From an uncultured Clostridia bacterium (GTDB lineage Bacteria; Bacillota; Clostridia; Oscillospirales; Ruminococcaceae): a stretch of 8,312 nt of DNA. Position 1 is the stretch's first letter. Each line of letters starts with the position of its first letter. The position numbers and the translations under genes were made by a program. The notes under the pieces are model-generated. The model did no database searches, was not told where the DNA came from, and was given only the letters and a program-made list of their open reading frames with translations. The DNA is taken from positions 1 through 8,312 of the forward strand of contig CAMDZU010000043.1 in the NCBI GenBank assembly GCA_945910715.1. Reading direction: 5' to 3'. This document shows, piece by piece, positions 1-5,146 of the stretch.

Positions 1-1
1 A

Positions 2-235
2 TCTTACGAAAAATCTGACGGCGCAATATGCGCACAATCTTTGTGCGGTATTGCCATAATTTGCAATTGCATTGCAATGGCGTGCCGGGGAGCCCTCGTA
101 TATGCAGGAATATATGACGGCAAAATCCTCAGTATAGTTCTTTACGGAATATGCTTTGTCTGCTCGACAATTTCGCTGATAATGACTATAATAAAGCTGA
201 AAAAGGAAGAGAATCATAATGCAGCCGAAAACTGA
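2..235 (+). CDS. C-terminal part of an unrecognised small membrane protein (5' end outside window)
   Basis: The reading frame is open from the window edge to a TGA at 233-235, giving 77 visible residues. I do not recognise the family. Two hydrophobic stretches are visible, roughly residues 14-37 (rich in Cys, Ile and Ala) and 43-65. They are joined by a short polar turn containing Tyr-Asp-Gly-Lys, and a Lys/Glu-rich cytoplasmic-looking tail follows. The only start-like codon in view is a TTG at 41, which has no convincing ribosome binding site, so the gene probably begins upstream of the window. Its end overlaps the next gene by 17 bases, and that gene's ribosome binding site lies inside it, so the two are probably co-transcribed and translationally coupled. 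An integral membrane protein next to a phospholipid-synthesis enzyme could have an envelope role, but nothing in the sequence shows this. Confidence 0.55.
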   Translation, partial: SYEKSDGAICAQSLCGIAIICNCIAMACRGALVYAGIYDGKILSIVLYGICFVCSTISLIMTIIKLKKEENHNAAEN

Positions 236-788
236 AAACGGAAACAAAAAAATTCTGACTGCGGCAAACGGAGTTACTATGCTCCGTATTATCGGTACTG
301 TGGGGCTTCTTTTTTTAAGTCCTATGACATCGCTGTTTCTGGCTGTATATACTTTTACAGGAATAACAGACGCACTTGATGGCTTTATTGCCCGTCGGAC
401 AGGTACCGCAAGCGACCTGGGAGCAAAGCTTGACAGCATTGCAGACTTACTGTTTTACGGAGTTCTGATGATAAAGCTTATTCCCGTTTTGTGGGCGATT
501 CTTCCGTGGGGCGAATGGTGCGCCGCCGCAGTTATTCTGTCGGTGCGGATAGCCTCATATCTTACGGCGGCAAAAAAGTATCATTGCTTCGCTTCCCTGC
601 ATACCTATCTTAACAAGCTGACGGGACTTGCGGTTTTCCTTTTGCCATATTCGCTGATTATTTCAGCAGGAGAAATATACGGCTGGGTAGTTTGCGGACT
701 GGCGTTTGCCGCTTCTGCAGAGGAGCTTGCAATACACATTACCAGCAAGGAATACAAAGCAGAAAGAAAGTCTATTTTTCTGAAATAA
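219..788 (+). CDS. CDP-alcohol phosphatidyltransferase family membrane enzyme
   Basis: This integral membrane enzyme belongs to the family that transfers a phosphatidyl group from a CDP-linked lipid to an alcohol such as glycerol 3-phosphate or inositol phosphate, with release of CMP. The family signature D-x2-D-G-x2-A-R-x8-G-x3-D-x3-D is complete: D51, D54, G55, A58, R59, G68, D72 and D76. The four aspartates bind metal and catalyse the reaction in this family. The 189-residue length and several hydrophobic helices (about 24-47, 77-96, 100-117, 133-152 and 155-168) fit the usual fold of about six helices. The ATG at 219 follows AAGGAAGAG at 203-211. PgsA (phosphatidylglycerophosphate synthase) is one possibility. 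The substrate cannot be read from the motif, and the rather divergent C-terminal half leaves other family members open. Family assignment is secure and the exact reaction is not. Confidence 0.88.
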   Translation: MQPKTENGNKKILTAANGVTMLRIIGTVGLLFLSPMTSLFLAVYTFTGITDALDGFIARRTGTASDLGAKLDSIADLLFYGVLMIKLIPVLWAILPWGEWCAAAVILSVRIASYLTAAKKYHCFASLHTYLNKLTGLAVFLLPYSLIISAGEIYGWVVCGLAFAASAEELAIHITSKEYKAERKSIFLK

Positions 789-793
789 TTATT

Positions 794-831
794 CGCTCCG
801 CTTGAACTGTGAGTTTAAGCGGAGCGTTTTT
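794..831 (+). terminator. Intrinsic terminator of the phosphatidyltransferase unit
   Basis: A 14-bp stem (794-807 with 813-826, one G-U pair) has a five-base loop at 808-812 and is followed directly by five T at 827-831. It begins five bases after the stop codon of the phosphatidyltransferase gene. The stem is G+C-rich at its base, as expected for a strong Rho-independent terminator. Confidence 0.9.
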
Positions 832-856
832 GTATCTGTAAATATTGGAAATGCCT

Positions 857-1043
857 TATACTATTTCCTAATCAACCTATAGACTTTGTCTATAGGTTGA
901 TCCCACCGCTTTGCGGTGGGTGCGGCAAAGCCGCAGGAAAGCCGTTCAATACTAATTCAGTCAAAACCATAGGTTTTGACTTGCCGCCTTTCAGGCGGCT
1001 CTCCTTATAGACTTTGTCTATAAGGAGATTAGGAATTAGTATT
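857..1043. repeat. Six-hairpin, inverted-repeat-enclosed intergenic element
   Basis: Most of the gap 789-1102 between two convergent genes is non-coding and built almost wholly of perfect hairpins. The stems are 871-884/888-901 (14 bp), 902-909/913-920 (8 bp), 921-926/930-935 (6 bp), 959-968/972-981 (10 bp), 983-989/993-999 (7 bp) and 1000-1012/1016-1028 (13 bp). Every loop is three bases: TTT, TTT, AAA, ATA, TTC and TTT. An outer pair of arms, 858-873 with 1027-1042, matches at 15 of 16 positions. A second pair, 948-958 with 1033-1043, is perfect over 11 bp and encloses only hairpins 4-6. Position 857-867 matches 948-958 at 9 of 11 bases, so the block looks like two related three-hairpin modules in tandem. 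Hairpins 1 and 6 share a 17-base core but have different outer stems that still pair. No open frame here looks coding. It could be a non-autonomous mobile repeat, a structured RNA or a processing site. Nothing notable was seen in 1044-1102. Confidence 0.8.
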
Positions 1044-1102
1044 AAATCCATATTATTTCGTCGGGCGGTTTTTGTTATCGCACTATGCCGTCGGGCTTCA
1101 TT

Positions 1103-1669
1103 CTATGATTTTTCCACCACAAAGGTACTCCATGTGTCCGCATACTGCAAAAGCAGCAAAAGCGGACATTCCTTTGTGGCAACGGATTTATTGTCGTCAA
1201 CATACTGCCCGTCGTGGTACATAATTGCCTGTGTTTCCTCGGGAGTCAGCGGAAAAATAGGCAGTATATAATATAAGCTCCTCAGCGGAATGCTCATATA
1301 GGTCATATCGGAATTATAGCTGTATGGGACGCTTGGCTCTCGCCCGTTTCTGCCTGCATTTTTCATATATAACGGATTATCGGGCATACCCACCTTGCCT
1401 AAGTCGTGAAACAATGCGGTAACAACGCAGCTTTCATCGCTGATTTGCGGAGCAAGGACCTTTTTCAGCTTGAGCATTGTTTCAGCAACGTTAAGGGAAT
1501 GTTCAAGCAGACCGCCCTCTCTGCACAGATGAAAGCGTGAGCTTGCGGGAGCGGTAAGGTATTCCGTTTCATTTTCCGCAAAACTGCAAAGCCTTTCAAA
1601 TTCGGATTTTCTCTCGGTAACAAGACCCTTCAGTTTTTCATAGCGTTCTGTAAGTGTAATTTTTATCAC
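1103..1669 (-). CDS. HD-domain metal-dependent phosphohydrolase
   Basis: A 188-residue soluble protein of the HD superfamily, whose members use bound metal ions to cleave phosphate esters in nucleotides or RNA ends. The ligand set is visible: H57 in a Gly-Gly-Leu-Leu-Glu-His motif, H88-D89 (the HD doublet, in Phe-His-Asp-Leu-Gly-Lys), H152-D153 and D178. The segment before H57 (Phe-His-x3-Glu-Gly-Gly) resembles the HD part of YhaM-type 3'-5' exoribonucleases, but there is no OB-fold domain, so the protein is an HD domain alone and its substrate is unknown. It lies 60 bases downstream of the second Chr-type gene on the same strand and could be read through from it. The listed start is a GTG that is part of the Shine-Dalgarno-like sequence itself (1665-1674), which leaves no normal spacing. 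A start at the ATT of codon 4 would be spaced properly, so the N-terminus is uncertain by about three residues. Confidence 0.82.
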   Translation of the reverse strand: MIKITLTERYEKLKGLVTERKSEFERLCSFAENETEYLTAPASSRFHLCREGGLLEHSLNVAETMLKLKKVLAPQISDESCVVTALFHDLGKVGMPDNPLYMKNAGRNGREPSVPYSYNSDMTYMSIPLRSLYYILPIFPLTPEETQAIMYHDGQYVDDNKSVATKECPLLLLLQYADTWSTFVVEKS

Positions 1670-1690
1670 CCTCTTTTCTGATATTATTAT

Positions 1691-1705
1691 ACATAAGACT
1701 TATGT
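1691..1705 (-). promoter_or_regulatory. Palindrome overlapping a possible -10 hexamer before the HD gene
   Basis: A perfect 7-bp inverted repeat around one central base occupies 1691-1705, in the short gap between the second Chr-type gene and the HD gene. Read on the minus strand, TATAAT follows at 1691-1686, sharing one base with the palindrome, about 17 bases before the listed GTG. No good -35 hexamer is seen. This may be a weak promoter with an operator, or chance in A+T-rich DNA. Confidence 0.3.
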
Positions 1706-1729
1706 CCTTTTTTCAGTACTTTGATTTTT

Positions 1730-2317
1730 TCAGATTAGCCCCATAAGCTCGCCCAATACGGAAACTCCTATTCCAAATACGGCAGAAACCGCAATCAGCG
1801 TTACCGACCCTATTTTTTTGCCGAAAAGCTTACGGAATAAAAAGTATATTCCAACGAGCATTGCGAAAATAATTACCGAAACATAATCGGGAGAAAAGCT
1901 TTCTCCTACCATAAAACCAAAGCTTTTTGCAAGCAGCAGTACTCCCGTTGAAAGTATAAGCGCCGCAATAACAGGCTTTACGCCCTGAATAAAGCCCTTG
2001 AAAAAGCGGTTTTGAGTAAGGCCTTTCAGCGCTGAAGCAACAATCAGAATAATTATGAACGAGGGAGTTACAACTCCCAAGGTTGCGGCAATACTGCCGA
2101 AAATTCCGCCCTGCACCGAGCCTATATAAGTAGCCATATTTACGGCAATAGGTCCCGGGGTTGACTCGCACACGCCGATAAGGTCAAAAAATTCCGATTC
2201 CGTAAGCCAGCCGTAAGCAAGCACCGTTTCCTCTATAAGAGGAATCATTCCGAATGCGCCGCCGAAGCAGAACAGACCTATTTTGAAAAATTCAAGGAAA
2301 AGAGTAAGATATATCAT
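1730..2317 (-). CDS. Chromate transporter (Chr family) half-size protein, second of a pair
   Basis: A 195-residue membrane protein with a single Chr-family domain. The N-terminal signature Phe-Gly-Gly-Ala-Phe-Gly-Met-Ile-Pro (18-26) and the Glu-Ser-Thr-Pro-Gly-Pro-Ile-Ala-Val-Asn motif (51-60) are typical. Hydrophobic helices follow at about 67-100, 113-132, 146-162 and 171-193. Full-length ChrA proteins carry two such domains. Half-size ones are encoded as adjacent pairs that are thought to act together, which fits the neighbouring gene. In characterised members the family exports chromate or takes part in oxyanion transport; the substrate here is unknown. The ATG overlaps the stop of the upstream Chr-type gene by four bases (ATGA), and AAAGGAG lies eight bases before it, so the two are translationally coupled and made together. 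The gene sits in a minus-strand cluster behind a LysR-type regulator. Confidence 0.9.
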   Translation of the reverse strand: MIYLTLFLEFFKIGLFCFGGAFGMIPLIEETVLAYGWLTESEFFDLIGVCESTPGPIAVNMATYIGSVQGGIFGSIAATLGVVTPSFIIILIVASALKGLTQNRFFKGFIQGVKPVIAALILSTGVLLLAKSFGFMVGESFSPDYVSVIIFAMLVGIYFLFRKLFGKKIGSVTLIAVSAVFGIGVSVLGELMGLI

Positions 2318-2868
2318 TTCTTTGTCTCCTTTTCAGTCCGTGAGTAAAGCGCAAGTCCAAGCAGACCTCCTGCGGCAATAAAAATAATTGAGCTGAAGGA
2401 AACGGAAAAAATATCGAATAGAATCATTGCAGTAAATACAACGCAGAAAACCGTAATGGGCAGTGCTTTTTTAGTAAGCTTTCCGAGCATTTCCCAGCCC
2501 GCCTTTATAATAAGGAAAGCGACGGCGCATTTTATTCCCGTGAATGCGTAGGCAACAAGCTTGTTTGCCATAAATGCGTCAAGGAAAAGGGAAATCGCAT
2601 AAAGTATCACTACCGAGGGAAGCACCACCCCGATAGTAGCTCCAAGACTGCCGAGAAAGCCTTTCCGCTTGAAGCCTACAAAGGTAGCAAGGTTTATGGC
2701 GATAGGTCCCGGAGTGGATTCCGCAATGGCAATCACTTCCGTAAGCTCATCGTCAGTAAGCCACTTTTTCTTTTCAACCACCGTTTCCTTTATCTGCGCA
2801 ATCATTGCATATCCACCGCCGAAGGTAAACAGTCCGATTTTAAAAAAGGTGAGAAATAATTCCGTCAT
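2314..2868 (-). CDS. Chromate transporter (Chr family) half-size protein, first of a pair
   Basis: A 184-residue membrane protein with one Chr-family domain, partner of the next gene. Key motifs, numbered from the chosen start, are Phe-Gly-Gly-Gly-Tyr-Ala-Met at 16-22 and Glu-Ser-Thr-Pro-Gly-Pro-Ile-Ala-Ile-Asn at 50-59. Glycine- and leucine-rich helices follow. An ATG at 2898 would add ten residues and overlap the LysR stop codon by one base, but it has no ribosome binding site. The ATG at 2866-2868 has AAGAGG eight bases upstream (2877-2882) and places the start just before the conserved Leu-x2-Phe-Phe-Lys-Ile-Gly-Leu-Phe segment, so it is preferred. The two Chr halves differ clearly in sequence, as expected for subunits of opposite orientation rather than a recent duplication. 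Family assignment is firm. Substrate is unproven, and sulfate- or sulfite-like oxyanions are a reasonable alternative to chromate. Confidence 0.9.
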   Translation of the reverse strand: MTELFLTFFKIGLFTFGGGYAMIAQIKETVVEKKKWLTDDELTEVIAIAESTPGPIAINLATFVGFKRKGFLGSLGATIGVVLPSVVILYAISLFLDAFMANKLVAYAFTGIKCAVAFLIIKAGWEMLGKLTKKALPITVFCVVFTAMILFDIFSVSFSSIIFIAAGGLLGLALYSRTEKETKK

Positions 2869-2897
2869 AGTTTTTGCCTCTTTATAAAGATATTGCA

Positions 2898-3752
2898 TTA
2901 TTTTCTGTATTTGTCAAAAGTCTTTACCGCATATTCCGAGTAGGGAGCGTCAAGATAAACATAGTTGAACTCACGGGAAATATCCCAGCCCTTCACCCGG
3001 AATTCCGCAAGAGCACCGTTATTTTCCCCCACCGAGCGGTATGCGAAGGTTATTCCCTTGTTCTGTTCAAGCAGCTTAGTTATAAGTCCGAAATCGCTTA
3101 TGGTAATGATTTTGCCGAACTGCGAAAAGGTGTAATTTTCTCCTGCGAGAAGCTGCCCCAGAATATCTCTTGTGCCGCTTCCTTCTTCACGGAGAATAAG
3201 CCGCTCGTTCAATATTTCGCTTACCGAAACGGTTTTTTCCGCAAAGGGATGATTTTTGCTGCAAAAGCCTGTAAAAGGCTCTTTGCGGTACAGTGTGGAG
3301 GAATACCTGCTGCGGTCGAAAAAGCCCTCGATAAGAGCAAAGTCAATTTCCCCTTTTGACAATGCAAGGAGCAATGCCTCCGTATTTTCTATGGTTACGG
3401 AAATACTGTTGCCGCCGTCAAGGAATGCCCCTATGTGGTCTGCAATAACGTACTGTCCAATGGTTTTTGTTGCGCCTATGGAAAGGGATACCCCTTCTTT
3501 TGGTAGAAGCTCTTCTTTCAGCTTTTTCTCCTGATAAAGTACATTTTCAGCGTATTTCTTCAGCAGCTCCGCCTCCTTTGTCATTGTCAGCGTTCTGCGG
3601 TCGTAATTAAACAGCCTGCAGCCGTAATGCTCCTCGAGAAAATGTATATGCTGGGTCACAGCAGGCTGGGTCATATTCAGTATTTCAGCGGTTTTGCGGT
3701 AATTCATCACTCTGCAAAGAGTAAGAAAGGTTTCTATCCGTATATCTGTCAT
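2898..3752 (-). CDS. LysR-type transcriptional regulator of the Chr/YeiH divergon
   Basis: A 284-residue LysR-family regulator. The winged helix-turn-helix occupies about residues 3-62, with the recognition region around Asn-Met-Thr-Gln-Pro-Ala-Val-Thr-Gln-His (26-35). A linker helix (about 60-84) leads into an effector-binding domain from about residue 88 to the end, starting with Leu-Ser-Ile-Gly-Ala-Thr-Lys-Thr-Ile-Gly. Length is normal for the family. The gene is transcribed divergently from the YeiH-like gene, and the E. coli pair yeiE/yeiH shows the same regulator-transporter association. It also leads into the two Chr-type genes on its own strand. AAGGAG at 3759-3764 sits six bases before the ATG. 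Dyads in the 108-bp intergenic region fit LysR binding sites, and one overlaps the edge of this ribosome binding site, which suggests autoregulation. The effector is not known; a sulfur oxyanion or a reduced sulfur metabolite is an inference from the transporters. Confidence 0.9.
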   Translation of the reverse strand: MTDIRIETFLTLCRVMNYRKTAEILNMTQPAVTQHIHFLEEHYGCRLFNYDRRTLTMTKEAELLKKYAENVLYQEKKLKEELLPKEGVSLSIGATKTIGQYVIADHIGAFLDGGNSISVTIENTEALLLALSKGEIDFALIEGFFDRSRYSSTLYRKEPFTGFCSKNHPFAEKTVSVSEILNERLILREEGSGTRDILGQLLAGENYTFSQFGKIITISDFGLITKLLEQNKGITFAYRSVGENNGALAEFRVKGWDISREFNYVYLDAPYSEYAVKTFDKYRK

Positions 3753-3763
3753 TTAACACTCCT

Positions 3764-3813
3764 TGATAAGTTTAAATTATCATCTGATATAAAATGATAA
3801 TTTGATTTTATCA
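3764..3813. promoter_or_regulatory. Two matching LysR-type T-N11-A operator dyads
   Basis: Two 19-bp dyads of the form TGATAA-N7-TTATCA lie at 3764-3782 and 3795-3813. Their starts are 31 bp apart, about three helical turns, so both would face the same side of the DNA. Each contains a T-N11-A core (T3767-A3779 and T3798-A3810), the classic LysR box. A fifth TGATAA half-site is at 3822-3827. The first dyad touches the ribosome binding site of the LysR gene and the second overlaps the candidate divergent promoters. Binding by the adjacent regulator is inferred from position and form. Confidence 0.6.
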
Positions 3814-3833
3814 TATATCTGTGATAAAATCAA
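3802..3833. promoter_or_regulatory. Palindromic divergent promoter for the YeiH-like and LysR genes
   Basis: A perfect inverted repeat with 12-bp arms (3802-3813 and 3822-3833) surrounds an 8-bp centre. Because of the symmetry it presents the same promoter on each strand: TTGATT, 17 bp, TAAAAT. On the plus strand these are 3802-3807 and 3825-3830. On the minus strand they are 3833-3828 and 3810-3805. Plus-strand transcription would start near 3837, giving a short leader to the YeiH-like ATG at 3861 with AAAGGAG at 3848-3854. Minus-strand transcription would start near 3798 and run into the LysR gene through the first operator dyad. Confidence 0.55.
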
Positions 3834-3860
3834 GAGGAAGAAAAAACAAAGGAGAACAAA

Positions 3861-4892
3861 ATGGGTGTAATCAAAAAAATCGGAAGATTAGCGCCTGGTT
3901 TCGGATTGGCGCTTGTTATTGCGGCGCTGGCAAAGGTAATAGAAATGCTGCTGCCAATTCACCTTATAGGAGCGTCGGTAATCGCACTTTTTATGGGTAT
4001 GATAATCAATCATTTTATGAAGCCCAAGCCCATGCTTGCGGAGGGACTGAAATTCACCTCAAAGCGGATACTCAAGCTTGCTATTATTCTGCTCGGTGCA
4101 AGCCTTAACATAAGCATTGTGCTTGAAGTGGGCAAAATGTCCCTGTGCGTTATGCTGTTTACGCTGCTGACCTGCTTCGGAATAGGCCATTTCGTGGGCA
4201 AGGCGCTGAAAATCAACTGGAAGCTGTCCAACCTAATTTCAGCAGGCACGGGAATTTGCGGCGGCTCAGCCATTGCGGCAATTGCCCCTGTTATTGATGC
4301 AGAGGACAGCGACATTGCCTACTCAATGTCCGCTACCTTCCTTTTCGATATGGCAATGATTGTGCTGTTTCCCATTATCGGACAGGCAATGGGGCTTTCG
4401 GATATGGCATACGGTCTTTGGGCAGGCACGGCGGTAAACGATACCTCCAGCGTTGTTGCGGCAGGCTATGCCTTTTCGGAAGCAGCAGGGGACTTTGCCA
4501 CAATGGTAAAGCTTACCCGTACTCTTTCAATAATCCCCACCGTTATTGTTTTCGCTCTTATCAACGCAAGAATAAAGCGGAAAGAAGCAGGCGCAGAGGG
4601 CGAGGCTGTAAAGGCAAAGCTTGGCATTACAAAAATAATCCCCTGGTTTATTCTCGGCTTTATTGCCCTTGCGGTAATCAACAGCTTCGGGCTTATTCCC
4701 GCAGCGGTTTCCTCGGGAATGAAGGAGCTCAGCAAGTTTCTGATGGTTGCCGCTCTTGCAGCGATAGGACTTAACACAAGCTTCAGGGATATGAAAAAAT
4801 CGGGCATTGCGCCTATGATTCACGGCTTTATAATATCAGCTCTTGTGGTTATTGTGGCAATTGCGGTTGAATACTTTATGGGTATAGTGTAA
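3861..4892 (+). CDS. yeiH: YeiH-family putative sulfate exporter
   Basis: A 343-residue polytopic membrane protein of the YeiH family (formerly UPF0324), annotated as putative sulfate exporters. Visible family motifs are Gly-Thr-Gly-Ile-Cys-Gly-Gly-Ser-Ala-Ile-Ala-Ala at 129-140, Gly-Thr-Ala-Val-Asn-Asp-Thr-Ser-Ser-Val at 189-198, Lys-Leu-Thr-Arg-Thr-Leu at 217-222 and Ile-Gly-Leu-Asn-Thr-Ser near 302-307. About ten membrane helices are apparent, separated by a charged, Lys/Glu/Ala-rich loop at about 237-256. Length matches the family. The two motif-bearing halves suggest an internal repeat like that of inverted-repeat carriers. AAAGGAG lies six bases upstream of the ATG. It is divergent from a LysR regulator that also heads two Chr-type genes, which supports a shared oxyanion role. 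The family's substrate is not firmly established in general. Confidence 0.9.
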   Translation: MGVIKKIGRLAPGFGLALVIAALAKVIEMLLPIHLIGASVIALFMGMIINHFMKPKPMLAEGLKFTSKRILKLAIILLGASLNISIVLEVGKMSLCVMLFTLLTCFGIGHFVGKALKINWKLSNLISAGTGICGGSAIAAIAPVIDAEDSDIAYSMSATFLFDMAMIVLFPIIGQAMGLSDMAYGLWAGTAVNDTSSVVAAGYAFSEAAGDFATMVKLTRTLSIIPTVIVFALINARIKRKEAGAEGEAVKAKLGITKIIPWFILGFIALAVINSFGLIPAAVSSGMKELSKFLMVAALAAIGLNTSFRDMKKSGIAPMIHGFIISALVVIVAIAVEYFMGIV

Positions 4893-4897
4893 AAATT

Positions 4898-4923
4898 TCC
4901 CTCTGTTCGTTTGAACAGAGGGA
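4898..4923. terminator. Gene-end hairpin after the YeiH-like gene
   Basis: A perfect 11-bp stem (4898-4908 with 4913-4923) with a four-base loop begins five bases after the stop codon. On the plus strand no T tract follows; the sequence continues directly into the inverted-repeat element. On the minus strand five T follow shortly after the stem. It may be a terminator that lost its T tract to the neighbouring insertion, or a minus-strand stop. Confidence 0.6.
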
Positions 4924-4924
4924 T

Positions 4925-5130
4925 CAGACTGTCGATAAACTCACGCACCGCAAAAATGCAAGCTTAATGACTTATCTCTGATTTTATTTATAACCGACGC
5001 AGTAATTTTTCACAGAGCCGTAAAACGGCTCTGTGAAAGCATTTTTGCTTACTGCGTCAAAAGCCCCTCGACGTACCTATGTACGCCTGTCGGGGCTTTT
5101 TCCTTGTCTGCGTGTGTTTCTCGACATCTG
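4925..5130. mobile_element. MITE-like element with imperfect terminal inverted repeats
   Basis: The left end, 4925-4947, and the right end, 5109-5130, are inverted copies of each other with two mismatches and one missing base over 23 positions. The element is about 205 bp, has no coding frame, and fills most of the gap between the YeiH-like gene and bcp. Inside are further inverted repeats: 4950-4959 with 5039-5048, 4996-5005 with 5049-5058, a 13-bp hairpin 5008-5020/5026-5038, and the terminator at 5059-5101. The left 36 bases (4924-4959) recur at 8259-8294 with one difference, which shows that it is a repeated sequence. No clear target-site duplication was seen. A small non-autonomous transposable element is the most natural reading; a conserved structured RNA is the alternative. 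Confidence 0.6.
5059..5102. terminator. Bidirectional terminator hairpin inside the element
   Basis: The outer stem of nine A/G/C bases (5059-5067) pairs with 5092-5100. After a two-base bulge three more pairs form (5070-5072/5089-5091), and an inner stem 5072-5076/5081-5085 is an alternative extension. Five T at 5097-5101 follow on the plus strand, and four T follow on the minus strand. It lies between two convergent genes and could end both transcripts, including that of bcp, whose stop codon is about 50 bases away. Confidence 0.8.
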
Positions 5131-5146
5131 CTGTTTGCATAAAGGG

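Noticed and set aside
858..1042. tRNA-like or CRISPR-like structure
   Set aside because: The branched fold is far larger than a tRNA and has no acceptor or anticodon features. The palindromes differ from each other and there are no equal-length spacers.
2866..2898. Upstream ATG at 2898 as start of the first Chr-type gene
   Set aside because: It lacks a ribosome binding site, while the ATG at 2868 has AAGAGG at normal distance and fits the family N-terminus.
2874..3359. Open frame of 161 codons on the plus strand
   Set aside because: It lies antisense to the well-supported LysR gene, has no recognisable domain and no ribosome binding site.
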